Shown here in pieces: positions 1 to 6,293 of a stretch of DNA of 11,502 nt (its first letter is position 1; each line of letters starts with the position of its first letter). The notes beneath the pieces were generated by a model, which saw nothing but the letters and a program-made list of their open reading frames with translations, had not been told where the DNA came from and made no database searches. This DNA comes from CAYGXH01 sp964354485 (GTDB lineage Bacteria > Bacteroidota > Ignavibacteria > UBA10030 > SZUA-254): NCBI GenBank assembly GCA_964354485.1, contig CAYGZY010000016.1, positions 1-11,502 of the forward strand, read 5' to 3'. Position numbers and translations under genes: made by a program.

Positions 1-151
1 CAATCCCGTATGCTTTGAGGTGATCGGTCTGGCGGAGATCCATGGGAATTAAGATTTTCTGCGCTGATGCGGACAATCCCAGGAATATTAGGAAGGAAAC
101 GAATATGACGACTCTTTGAAGCACCGTCACCTTGCGCAAGCGGCAGGTCAT
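1..151 (-). CDS. Exported protein, asparagine-synthetase-B-like family (N-terminal part only)
   Basis: Only the first 50 codons are inside the window; the gene runs off the left edge. The start ATG (151-149) overlaps the TGA stop of the upstream TPR gene in an ATGA junction, with an AGGGGAG ribosome-binding site inside the end of that gene. The protein opens with a basic n-region, a hydrophobic stretch (about residues 14-27) and an SASA-Q signal-peptidase-like site, so it is probably exported. The mature start reads QKILIPMDLRQTDHLKAYGI. From memory this resembles a family in Bacteroidota/Ignavibacteria genomes that automatic annotation labels 'asparagine synthetase B'. That label is doubtful for an exported protein, and catalytic residues cannot be checked here. 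That the gene is real is well supported; its identity is moderate. Confidence 0.72.
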   Translation of the reverse strand, partial: MTCRLRKVTVLQRVVIFVSFLIFLGLSASAQKILIPMDLRQTDHLKAYGI

Positions 152-2019
152 ATGTTATCTCCCCTCAGATTGCGGATTCGCTTTCGCGCCTCGTTCGCAA
201 AAACCGAGATTGTATATTTTTCCAGCAGCTGCTGGTACATCTCGACAGCTTTTTCCCTGTTGTTTAGTCCTAACTCAAATATCTGACCCGTCTTCATCAG
301 TAGCTGATCGGTGTAAATGCTCTCGGGATAGTCGAGGAGAATATGATCATAGGCGGCGACCGCTTCGCTGTATCTGTGCATCGTCGTAAGGATGTCACCG
401 CAATTTATATAGACGGTTTCAAGTATGGGGGATGACGGATTATTTTTTACAAGAGATTCAAAGAATGCAAGCGCTTCGGATAATTTATTCTGATGTCTGA
501 GAAGATCCGCTTTCGCGTATTGTTTAAGCAGATTTTCATTCTCCTTCAGTTGTTCCTGTATAAAGAGTTTCAAGATCAATGCGTCGTTTGCCGCATCCGA
601 TTGAGGATATTTTGTTAAAGAATCAAGTTTTCCGAGAGCATTCTGAAAATTCTCACTGAAGTACTCCAGTTGAGCAAGGCGGAGAAAAGCCCTGTCTCGC
701 AAAGCGGGGGTGGCAGATTGTTCGGCATAGAGCGAGCGGAACTCCCCCTCGGCCAATTTTAGATTTCCCTCTGTAAGGTAAACATCGCCCAGTCTTAATT
801 TTGCTTCCCATGCGATGGGAGCGGAACGCCCCTTGAGGGATTTGATTGCCTCAAAAGAGCTCCGTGCTCCATCGTGGTCAATCAGTTTTTCCTCCCGGAT
901 GATCCCGATCCGCAGAGTTGCCCGTGCGGCAACTTCTGTATTCGGATACGCTGCGACAACATTTTGGTAGGCTTCAATAACATCCGTGAATGCTGCGGGT
1001 GTAGAGGAGGGAGTAATAAATGGATTATGGGATCCGAAAATAGTAACAGTGTCTGCCTCGTCCCGGGATTCCTCAAGCGTGTGCGCCAATCCGAATTTTA
1101 CCTGAGCCATCTGATTGAATTTCGGGTAACCTGTGATAATCTCCGTGTACGCTTTTGTCGCGGCGCCGTATGATTTCTCGCGGAACGCGCGCTCGGCAAA
1201 ATTGAAAAGTTCACGCCCTCCAGCATTTAATCTAGCGTCAATAAATTTGTAAACGTCGTACGCCCGGTCAAAGTCTTTCCCTTCCATGTAAAGCCATGCA
1301 AGGAGCTGCTGCAGGGTGACGTTCGTCGACTCTTTTTTTACGGCTTCGCTGACGACAAGGATTGTTGCAGAGAGACCCTCCGCGCGCTCCGTGTACCCGG
1401 CAATCCGCGATTGAACATACCCCAGCTGTGCGGGATTCTGCCGCAGGAGGCTAATGTACTCCCGCGTTGCTTCAGGGTAATTGAGCATGATACTGTAGAG
1501 GTACGCTATATCTGAAGTGAAGAGACCGGGGTTTTTGCATTCTTCGCGCCCACGCTTGTAAAGCTCCACTGCACGATCGAAAAGTCTGCTTTCTACCATT
1601 GCCATGCCGACGAGAAGGTATGTCGTTTCTCGATTCGGTTCCAGATCTATCGCTTCTTCCCATGTAGAAAATGCTCGAGGTTCGTCGGATGCAAGTATGT
1701 AGGTTGATCCCATCTGTGAGAGGAGACTGATATCGCGGGGCTGAAGTCTGATCCATTTCTTGAGAAGAGCGATAGCGTCGTTGTACCGTTTCAACTGTAA
1801 GTAGCCGCGCTTCAGAGCATCGAAGAGTGTAATATTGAGAGAATCCTTTTGAAAAGCTTCCTCGTAGATTCTTACGGCGGCTTCATAGTCACCGGAGCGT
1901 TCGTAACTCTGGGCGATTTTAATCTTTATGCCCGGTGTGGAACCCTGTGCATGTACGGTCTGAACGCTCAGGCAGAGTCCGACGAGTATTATTGCATTTA
2001 ATGCAGCGATTATTTTCAT
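148..2019 (-). CDS. Secreted TPR-repeat protein
   Basis: This is a 623-residue protein. It starts with a signal peptide (MKIIAALNAIILVGLC, cleavage probably after VHA at about residue 24). The rest is helical with repeated tetratricopeptide signatures. A first group lies at about residues 30-270 (blocks such as GDYEAAVRIYEEAFQKD and KRYNDAIALLKKWIRLQP). A second group at about 350-615 has TolA/YbgF- and BamD-like blocks (YSEAVAAYDHILLDYPESIY, REKAVEMYQQLLEKY). Such proteins are periplasmic or outer-membrane-associated scaffolds, and no enzymatic motif is visible. The ATG follows a hydrophobic-signal-compatible frame but has only a weak ribosome-binding site. The stop overlaps the start of the next gene by ATGA, so the two are probably made together. 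Partner and exact role are unknown. Confidence 0.9.
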   Translation of the reverse strand: MKIIAALNAIILVGLCLSVQTVHAQGSTPGIKIKIAQSYERSGDYEAAVRIYEEAFQKDSLNITLFDALKRGYLQLKRYNDAIALLKKWIRLQPRDISLLSQMGSTYILASDEPRAFSTWEEAIDLEPNRETTYLLVGMAMVESRLFDRAVELYKRGREECKNPGLFTSDIAYLYSIMLNYPEATREYISLLRQNPAQLGYVQSRIAGYTERAEGLSATILVVSEAVKKESTNVTLQQLLAWLYMEGKDFDRAYDVYKFIDARLNAGGRELFNFAERAFREKSYGAATKAYTEIITGYPKFNQMAQVKFGLAHTLEESRDEADTVTIFGSHNPFITPSSTPAAFTDVIEAYQNVVAAYPNTEVAARATLRIGIIREEKLIDHDGARSSFEAIKSLKGRSAPIAWEAKLRLGDVYLTEGNLKLAEGEFRSLYAEQSATPALRDRAFLRLAQLEYFSENFQNALGKLDSLTKYPQSDAANDALILKLFIQEQLKENENLLKQYAKADLLRHQNKLSEALAFFESLVKNNPSSPILETVYINCGDILTTMHRYSEAVAAYDHILLDYPESIYTDQLLMKTGQIFELGLNNREKAVEMYQQLLEKYTISVFANEARKRIRNLRGDNI

Positions 2020-2043
2020 CTCAATATAAATATAGTAAAAATC

Positions 2044-2056
2044 GCCATGAAATGGC
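2044..2056. repeat. Short perfect inverted repeat between divergent genes
   Basis: GCCAT-GAA-ATGGC is a perfect 5-bp-arm inverted repeat. It lies 25-37 bp upstream of the TPR gene start and about 96 bp upstream of the Spy-like gene. It could be a small operator or a hairpin in the TPR leader, but a repeat this short may be chance. Confidence 0.35.
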
Positions 2057-2090
2057 TATACAAATTCTTCTAACTTTTTCTTTAAACTTT

Positions 2091-2118
2091 TTGATGCTAA
2101 ATCTGTCGAACATATAAA
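2091..2118 (+). promoter_or_regulatory. Putative promoter of the Spy-like gene
   Basis: TTGATG (2091-2096), a 16-nt spacer and TATAAA (2113-2118) form a sigma-70-like promoter. It predicts a transcript start near 2125 and a short leader carrying the AGGAG ribosome-binding site (2141-2145). No metal-repressor palindrome like the one at 2806-2825 is seen here, so this gene may be controlled separately. Confidence 0.5.
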
Positions 2119-2151
2119 AGAATCACTGAAAAATAATAATAGGAGAAACGT

Positions 2152-2661
2152 ATGAAATATCTTATTGTGGTACTGCTAGTAACGTCCTTCGCCTGGGCAC
2201 AGCCGGGTCCATTTGACGGGGATAAGGGAATGGAAGGGCAAGGCATCTGCAAGATGGAGGCAGGGCTCGATCTGAATGCTGATCAGCAAAAGAAAGTTGA
2301 AGCATTCAGGAGTGATATGCAGAAAAAGCAGATCGACCTGATGGCAAAGGTAAAGATACTGCATGTAGAACTCAGGGATCTGTATAACAATGAAAATCCT
2401 GATCAGAAAACGATTGAGTCGAAGATGACCGAGATTAGCAAACTGCAAAATGATATGCAGCTGAACCGGACGAACTTCTGGTTTGCTGTGAACAAAATTC
2501 TTACGGTAGAACAGCAAAAGACCTGGAAGGATTGCGGCCGGATGGACCGTCCCGGATTGAGAGATGGATCCCAAGGTTGCCTTGGCAAGGGCGGCCATAG
2601 GGGAGATAAATTCGGTGGTGCGCCGCGAAATCACAGGAATTGTGATCGTTCCTGCCGCTGA
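2152..2661 (+). CDS. Periplasmic Spy/CpxP/ZraP-like stress protein
   Basis: This is a 169-residue exported protein. A signal peptide (MKYLIVVLLVTSFAWA) is followed by a charged, almost fully helical domain (about 38-126) with paired LTxxQ-type motifs: a variant LNADQ at 41-45 and a canonical LTVEQ at 117-121. Such motifs mark Spy/CpxP/ZraP-like proteins, which are periplasmic chaperones or sensors induced by envelope and metal stress. The tail (127-169) is rich in Gly, Arg, His and Cys, with Cys at 128, 143, 164 and 168 and His at 149 and 161, which could bind metal. The start is supported by AGGAG 7 nt upstream. It stands just before a metal repressor and a Zn/Cd pump, which fits metal stress. 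The family is fairly clear; the metal role is inferred. Confidence 0.8.
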   Translation: MKYLIVVLLVTSFAWAQPGPFDGDKGMEGQGICKMEAGLDLNADQQKKVEAFRSDMQKKQIDLMAKVKILHVELRDLYNNENPDQKTIESKMTEISKLQNDMQLNRTNFWFAVNKILTVEQQKTWKDCGRMDRPGLRDGSQGCLGKGGHRGDKFGGAPRNHRNCDRSCR

Positions 2662-2690
2662 TATCATGTAAAGTACCTTCGTAACCCGTC

Positions 2691-2737
2691 ATCCGGGGGT
2701 GAACCTAAATGCATGATTTCGCTCCCGGATTTATTTC
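2691..2737 (+). terminator. Probable intrinsic terminator after the Spy-like gene
   Basis: ATCCGGG (2691-2697) pairs with CCCGGAT (2724-2730). The stem extends inward through G-U and Watson-Crick pairs to about 13 bp (2691-2703 with 2718-2730) around a loop of about 14 nt. It is followed by the T-rich tract TTATTTC. It lies 30 nt after the stop codon and would separate this transcript from the repressor-pump operon. Confidence 0.6.
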
Positions 2738-2774
2738 TCACACCTCACCGTCCACAACTCATTGCTTCCCTCAC

Positions 2775-2803
2775 TTGTATCTTTTATCATTTTTGTTTAA
2801 TTT
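2775..2803 (+). promoter_or_regulatory. Possible promoter of the repressor-pump operon
   Basis: TTGTAT (2775-2780), a 17-nt spacer and TAATTT (2798-2803) are the best sigma-70-like match in this AT-rich stretch. The predicted transcript start near 2810 would fall inside the inverted repeat at 2806-2825, a sensible position for repression. The -10 match is poor and other alignments are possible. Confidence 0.3.
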
Positions 2804-2805
2804 AA

Positions 2806-2825
2806 AATTGAATACTTGTTCAATT
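2806..2825. promoter_or_regulatory. Candidate operator for the CadC/SmtB-type repressor
   Basis: AATTGAA-TACTTG-TTCAATT is an inverted repeat with perfect 7-bp arms and a 6-nt spacer, 18 bp upstream of the repressor start. It contains TGAA-N6-TTCA, the core known from SmtB- and CzrA-type operators. The flanks carry a 10-bp direct repeat (TTGTTTAATT at 2793-2802 and 2824-2833). Binding by the repressor encoded directly downstream is inferred. Confidence 0.65.
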
Positions 2826-2843
2826 GTTTAATTGAGGTGTATT

Positions 2844-3206
2844 ATGAAGTCGTCTTCCCCGCGTTGCCGTATAAAGGTCGTTCACAGAGATCGCATTGAG
2901 GCGGCCCGACGCTCTCTCTTTGATGACGAGACAACTAATAACGCGTGCGAAATATTCGGCGTCTTAAGCGATCCGACACGGTTGAAAATACTTACTGCCC
3001 TCGGCAAAGAAGTTCTCTGCGTTTGCGATATTGCCGCACTGCTGTCCATGTCAGAGTCGAGAGTGTCGCACCAGCTTCGTCTGCTCAAGGCGATGCACCT
3101 GGTCAGATATCAGCGTAAGGGTAAAATGGTATACTACCAGCTCGACGACGATCATGTGAAAGGTCTACTGAAATTCGTGATAAGTCATGTGGCAGAGGAG
3201 AAGTAA
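2844..3206 (+). CDS. ArsR/SmtB-family metal-sensing repressor (CadC-like)
   Basis: This is a 120-residue winged-helix repressor. SDPTRLKIL (42-50), the CVCDIA segment (59-64), the recognition helix SESRVSHQLRLLKAMHLV (70-87) and the wing KGKMVYYQL (92-100) are typical of ArsR/SmtB regulators, which leave DNA when they bind metal. C59-V-C61 matches the Cys pair of the CadC alpha3N site, and C8 could be the N-terminal ligand. D102, H104, H115 and E118 fit the alpha5 zinc site pattern DxH-x10-HxxE. Likely inducers are therefore Zn, Cd or Pb. ATG 2844 is chosen because GAGGTG lies at the right distance; an in-frame TTG at 2832 overlaps that ribosome-binding site. The stop is 2 nt from the pump gene, so the two form an operon. 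Confidence 0.92.
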   Translation: MKSSSPRCRIKVVHRDRIEAARRSLFDDETTNNACEIFGVLSDPTRLKILTALGKEVLCVCDIAALLSMSESRVSHQLRLLKAMHLVRYQRKGKMVYYQLDDDHVKGLLKFVISHVAEEK

Positions 3207-3208
3207 GG

Positions 3209-5338
3209 GTGCAACAGACGACGAAATACCGGATCGAGGGCTTATGCTGTGCCGAGGAAGGGCATTCGCTATGCAAACAGCTTGAGAAACAGGAGGGGGT
3301 CGATGCCGTTGCTGTGGATGTCGCTGGGCAGTCGGTAACGATCAGGCATTCATGTTCTCCTGATGAAGTTATCAGGGCGATCCGCGGCGCCGGCTTTAAC
3401 GCTCGTCCGCAGGGTGAGAAACAGGAACCCAACTCAAGCCCGGAATATCGGAGGCAGACCTACTTCACCATCATTTCGGGGGCACTGCTCGTCCTGGGAT
3501 TGATTGCGGAATATGCGGGAGCGGCACACCGTATTACCATATTGCTCTTCGCCGCGGCAATCATCAGCGGCGGATGGAAAATTGCCGTCATGGGATATCA
3601 CGGTCTGCGCAGGTTATCCCTCGATATGAATTTTCTTATGACGGTAGCCGCAATCGGCGCGGTAAGCATCGGAAAATGGGGAGAGGGCGCAACGGTCATT
3701 GTTCTTTTTTCGGTCTCTCTCCTTATAGAGCGCTATTCCATCCGGCGAACACGTAAAGCAATAACAGACCTCATGAGTGTCGCGCCTGCTGAAGCGACGG
3801 TTATGCGTAACGGTGCAGAGGAAGTTGTCGATGTCCGGGATGTCAGGATCGGAGAAAACATTCTTATCCGCCCGGGTGAACGGATACCGGTTGACGGAAC
3901 GGTCATCAGCGGCGAATCGTCTGTCAATCAGGCGCCCATCACCGGTGAATCCGTACCCGTCGTGAAGCGTGCGGGGGATACAGTTTTTGCAGGGAGTCTG
4001 AATGAGCGCGGTTTGCTTCGGATAGTTTCTGAAAAACTCTATAACGATAATGTCATTTCCCGTATCGTTAGGAGAGTCGAAGAGGCACGGTCGGAGCGAG
4101 CGCCGATTCAGACAGTGACCGAAAAATTTGCCCGTTACTACACACCTACTGTCTTTGCCCTTGCAATGCTTCTCTCAATTGTGCCGCCGCTCTTTTTCGG
4201 CGGCGTGTTCAGTGAATGGCTGTACCGATCTCTCGTCCTGCTGGTCATCGCATGCCCATGCGCTCTCGTGATTTCGACAACGGTAACGATTGTCAGCGGA
4301 TTGGCAAACGCGGCAAGGAACGGCGTCCTCATAAAGAGCGGACGCGTCCTGGAGTGGGTCAGTACGATAAAAGCTTTGGCTTTTGACAAGACTGGAACTC
4401 TTACTGAAGGGAAACCGCAGGTCACGGATATCATACCTGTGAATAGTATCACAGCAAAGGAAATAATCGAACTCTCTGCGGCTGTCGAATACCGATCGGA
4501 ACATCCACTTGCGGGTGCAATCCTCCGGAAAGCATATGAGGAAAATGCCGTTATCGATGCTCCTGCCTACCAGCACTTTGAATCTTTAACAGGAAGGGGC
4601 GTCCACGCGTCTCTGAACGGCAATACCTACTATCTCGGGAACCATGACCTAATCCACGAGAAGAATATCTGCACCCCAAGGTTAATGGAAATCATTGAGA
4701 GACTGAAACGGGATGGGAAAACGGTCATAATACTGGGGACCGAAAAGGAGGCGCTCGGTGTTATCGGAATTCAGGATCGGATACGAAGAGGAGGAAAACA
4801 GACAGTACAACAGCTTCGGCGTGGAGGAATTGAGAAAGTAATCATGGTAACCGGTGACAATGAGGTCGTTGCCGCCAGAATCGCGGACGATCTCGGTCTT
4901 GATGAATACTTCGCCGGAGTTCTCCCCGAGGAGAAACTCGCACACATCCGCCGTCTGAAGGAAAGATACGGCAATGTCGCAATGGTCGGAGACGGCATGA
5001 ATGATGCCCCCGCTCTTGCGGCATCCACCGTCGGGATAGCGATGGGCGGCTCTGGTACCGATCTTGCTCTCGAATCTGCGGATATCATCCTGATGTCGGA
5101 TGATCTTTCAAAACTGCCGTTTCTCAGAAAATTGAGTCGTAAAACCTATTCGATCATCATACAGAACATTGTACTCTCCCTGTCAACTAAATTGATTTTC
5201 CTCATCCTCGGCGCGGTTGGTGCGGCAACGCTCTGGACCGCTATCCTTGCAGACGACGGGGCAGCATTGCTAGTTATATTAAACGGACTGCGTGTACTGA
5301 AGTCTCCGCGTACGGAGCATGTTACTGCCGCAGAGTGA
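3209..5338 (+). CDS. cadA: Zn/Cd/Pb-exporting P1B-type ATPase
   Basis: This is a 709-residue inner-membrane pump that exports divalent soft metals using ATP. An N-terminal HMA domain (about 5-68) carries C13-C14-A-E-E17, a CCxxE metal site. Helix pairs lie at about 85-127 and 141-175. The actuator motif TGES is at 245-248 and the transport motif C349-P-C351 lies in a helix at about 338-357. The phosphorylation motif starts at D393 (DKTGTLT), HP is at 432-433 and GDGMNDA begins at 594. The last helices hold K661 and D682 in ADDGA, the Lys/Asp pair typical of the Zn/Cd/Pb subgroup. Length and order match complete CadA/ZntA proteins. It starts with GTG 2 nt after the repressor stop, and GGAGAA overlaps the end of that gene, so translation is probably coupled. 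Confidence 0.96.
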   Translation: MQQTTKYRIEGLCCAEEGHSLCKQLEKQEGVDAVAVDVAGQSVTIRHSCSPDEVIRAIRGAGFNARPQGEKQEPNSSPEYRRQTYFTIISGALLVLGLIAEYAGAAHRITILLFAAAIISGGWKIAVMGYHGLRRLSLDMNFLMTVAAIGAVSIGKWGEGATVIVLFSVSLLIERYSIRRTRKAITDLMSVAPAEATVMRNGAEEVVDVRDVRIGENILIRPGERIPVDGTVISGESSVNQAPITGESVPVVKRAGDTVFAGSLNERGLLRIVSEKLYNDNVISRIVRRVEEARSERAPIQTVTEKFARYYTPTVFALAMLLSIVPPLFFGGVFSEWLYRSLVLLVIACPCALVISTTVTIVSGLANAARNGVLIKSGRVLEWVSTIKALAFDKTGTLTEGKPQVTDIIPVNSITAKEIIELSAAVEYRSEHPLAGAILRKAYEENAVIDAPAYQHFESLTGRGVHASLNGNTYYLGNHDLIHEKNICTPRLMEIIERLKRDGKTVIILGTEKEALGVIGIQDRIRRGGKQTVQQLRRGGIEKVIMVTGDNEVVAARIADDLGLDEYFAGVLPEEKLAHIRRLKERYGNVAMVGDGMNDAPALAASTVGIAMGGSGTDLALESADIILMSDDLSKLPFLRKLSRKTYSIIIQNIVLSLSTKLIFLILGAVGAATLWTAILADDGAALLVILNGLRVLKSPRTEHVTAAE

Positions 5339-5402
5339 ATCGGATGGAATACCGGGAGGTGTGCCGGAGGAAGATCGCTGTGTGTGAGCCAGAGAACTGC
5401 TG

Positions 5403-5516
5403 TTAAAACAGTACCGCGACCGTGTTTGCAATTCCCAGACAGAGATACGCGGTAATTGCGATCGAAACTATCCACCAGAAACTGGTTGATATTTTTTCTT
5501 TTAGTGTGACGACCAT
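5403..5516 (-). CDS. Putative 37-residue single-pass membrane peptide
   Basis: From ATG at 5516 the frame encodes 37 residues: a short basic amphipathic start (MVVTLKEKISTS), then a long hydrophobic segment (FWWIVSIAITAYLCLGIANT) that would span the membrane, ending in VAVLF. The same frame stays open upstream to a TTG at 5588, giving 61 residues with a further hydrophobic start. A TTGCTA-N17-TATATT sequence just upstream of the ATG start would place a transcript start near 5538. No strong ribosome-binding site precedes the ATG, while AGGAGAGG precedes the TTG. I do not recognise the family. It may be a real small membrane protein, a remnant of a larger gene, or chance. It converges on the metal pump gene. 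Confidence 0.33.
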   Translation of the reverse strand: MVVTLKEKISTSFWWIVSIAITAYLCLGIANTVAVLF

Positions 5517-5544
5517 TGCAGTGAGAGATACCTGTTCTGTTAAA

Positions 5545-5573
5545 AATATACTCCTGTCAGTGATAAATAGCAA
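5545..5573 (-). promoter_or_regulatory. Promoter-like sequence for the small membrane ORF
   Basis: On the minus strand TTGCTA (5573-5568), a 17-nt spacer and TATATT (5550-5545) resemble a sigma-70-type promoter, with a predicted start near 5538, about 22 nt before the ATG at 5516. One copy of the CTCCTGwCAG repeat falls within the spacer. Confidence 0.4.
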
Positions 5574-5601
5574 GCTGAAAATCAGCAACCTCTCCTGACA
5601 G
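5551..5601. repeat. Repeated CTCCTGwCAG motif flanking a hairpin
   Basis: CTCCTGTCAG (5551-5560) and CTCCTGACAG (5592-5601) are 10-bp copies with one mismatch, 41 bp apart. Because CTGTCAG and CTGACAG are reverse complements, the pair is also a 7-bp inverted repeat. Between them lies GCTGA-AAA-TCAGC (5574-5586). The layout around the -35-like box suggests an operator, but this is unproven. Confidence 0.45.
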
Positions 5602-5675
5602 CAGGAATTCAGTAGGGCAGAGGAAAAGAATCGGGTAAAATGAGTTTAACTGATGAGAATCTCACCGGGTCGGAA

Positions 5676-6059
5676 TTATGCTTTACCCTTCTCGACGAGG
5701 TTTCTGATGGTCTGATGAATTTCATGCATGTCGACCCGACCTTTCCGGAGATACGGAATGCCTTGCATTTTCAGTTCAGTGATGTCCTTAATATCCAGGT
5801 CGCGACCAGTGATGACGACGACCGGTATATGCTTGTGCTTCGCATGCGCCTTGAGTTCACGGATAAGGTCGAAGCCGCTGAGTCTGTTGAGGGCAAGATC
5901 CATGATAATTGCCGCAGGTTTTTCCTTATCAACCCAGTGAATGAAATTATCTTCCAGAGGAAAAATGACCCCCTTAAATCCCTCGTCCTCCACCACGTAC
6001 TTCATCAGTTCGGAGAAACCGGGACTATCTTCAACGATCAGAACACATTTCTTTTTCAT
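5676..6059 (-). CDS. Single-domain response regulator (CheY-like receiver)
   Basis: This is a 127-residue protein made of one receiver domain and nothing else. The acidic pair E10-D11 binds magnesium, D54 (in IIMDLAL) is the phospho-acceptor, T84 (VVVITG) is the switch Thr, and K106 (YLRKG) is the conserved Lys, so all phosphorylation residues are present. It has no DNA-binding or enzymatic output domain, so it probably acts by protein-protein contact or as a phosphorelay step. No histidine kinase is near it in the window, making it an orphan. The loop after D54 reads LNRLSG, where many receivers have a Pro (LPxxxG). The ATG at 6059 lacks a clear ribosome-binding site; a promoter-like sequence lies about 80 nt upstream. 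The GHKL ATPase at 6943-7365 is not linked to it. Confidence 0.93.
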   Translation of the reverse strand: MKKKCVLIVEDSPGFSELMKYVVEDEGFKGVIFPLEDNFIHWVDKEKPAAIIMDLALNRLSGFDLIRELKAHAKHKHIPVVVITGRDLDIKDITELKMQGIPYLRKGRVDMHEIHQTIRNLVEKGKA

Positions 6060-6143
6060 TACGCAGAGTAATTGCCAATAGCTTATAGATTATCATGACC
6101 ACCCAGATGGCTGTTGTTGCTGTCAAGGCCGGTATGCAGACAT

Positions 6144-6172
6144 AACATATTGAGAATTGAATTAAAAGTCAA
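6144..6172 (-). promoter_or_regulatory. Putative promoter of the receiver gene
   Basis: On the minus strand TTGACT (6172-6167), a 17-nt spacer and TATGTT (6149-6144) form a sigma-70-like promoter. The predicted start near 6137 gives a leader of about 78 nt before the ATG at 6059. The -35 and the following TTT match the rplU promoter in the same intergenic region. Confidence 0.5.
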
Positions 6173-6218
6173 ACATTTTTTACTAATTGGCAGGTATGAA
6201 ATGAACCGGGCTGCTCCA

Positions 6219-6247
6219 TTGACTTTCAGGCAAAATCTTTGTACATT
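6219..6247 (+). promoter_or_regulatory. Promoter of rplU-rpmA
   Basis: TTGACT (6219-6224), a 17-nt spacer and TACATT (6242-6247) form a good sigma-70-type promoter. The predicted start near 6254 gives a leader of about 40 nt, which contains a small AT-rich palindrome (GGAAAA-T-TTTTCC, 6260-6272) and an AAGG ribosome-binding site before the rplU ATG. Confidence 0.6.
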
Positions 6248-6293
6248 TAGGCTGAGTTAGGAAAATTTTTCCCCAAAACAAGGTAAAATCATC

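Larger units (their letters stand above)
5339..5675. other. Intergenic region between converging pump and receiver genes
   Basis: This 337-bp stretch has no well-supported gene. It holds a putative 37-codon minus-strand ORF (5403-5516), a promoter-like sequence for it, a repeated CTCCTGwCAG motif and two short hairpins (GCTGA-AAA-TCAGC at 5574-5586; TGAGA-A-TCTCA at 5654-5664). No convincing T-tailed terminator was seen after the ATPase stop. Confidence 0.6.

Noticed and set aside
132..389. Plus-strand ORF of 85 codons
   Set aside because: It lies antisense to the TPR gene, its product is Cys/Arg-rich without domain-like pattern, and it has no ribosome-binding site.
2832..2843. Upstream TTG start for the repressor gene
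   Set aside because: It overlaps the GAGGTG ribosome-binding site of the ATG at 2844, and the extra residues are not part of the family.
4138..4576. Minus-strand ORFs inside the ATPase gene
   Set aside because: They overlap the catalytic core of the P-type ATPase in antisense, and their products have no recognisable domain.
5396..5412. CTGTT-AA-AACAG near the end of the ATPase as a terminator
   Set aside because: The stem is only 5 bp with a 2-nt loop and no T-run on the plus strand, so it is not a credible terminator.
5640..6071. Plus-strand ORF of 143 codons
   Set aside because: It is the antisense shadow of the receiver gene, whose reading frame has all the conserved residues of its family.
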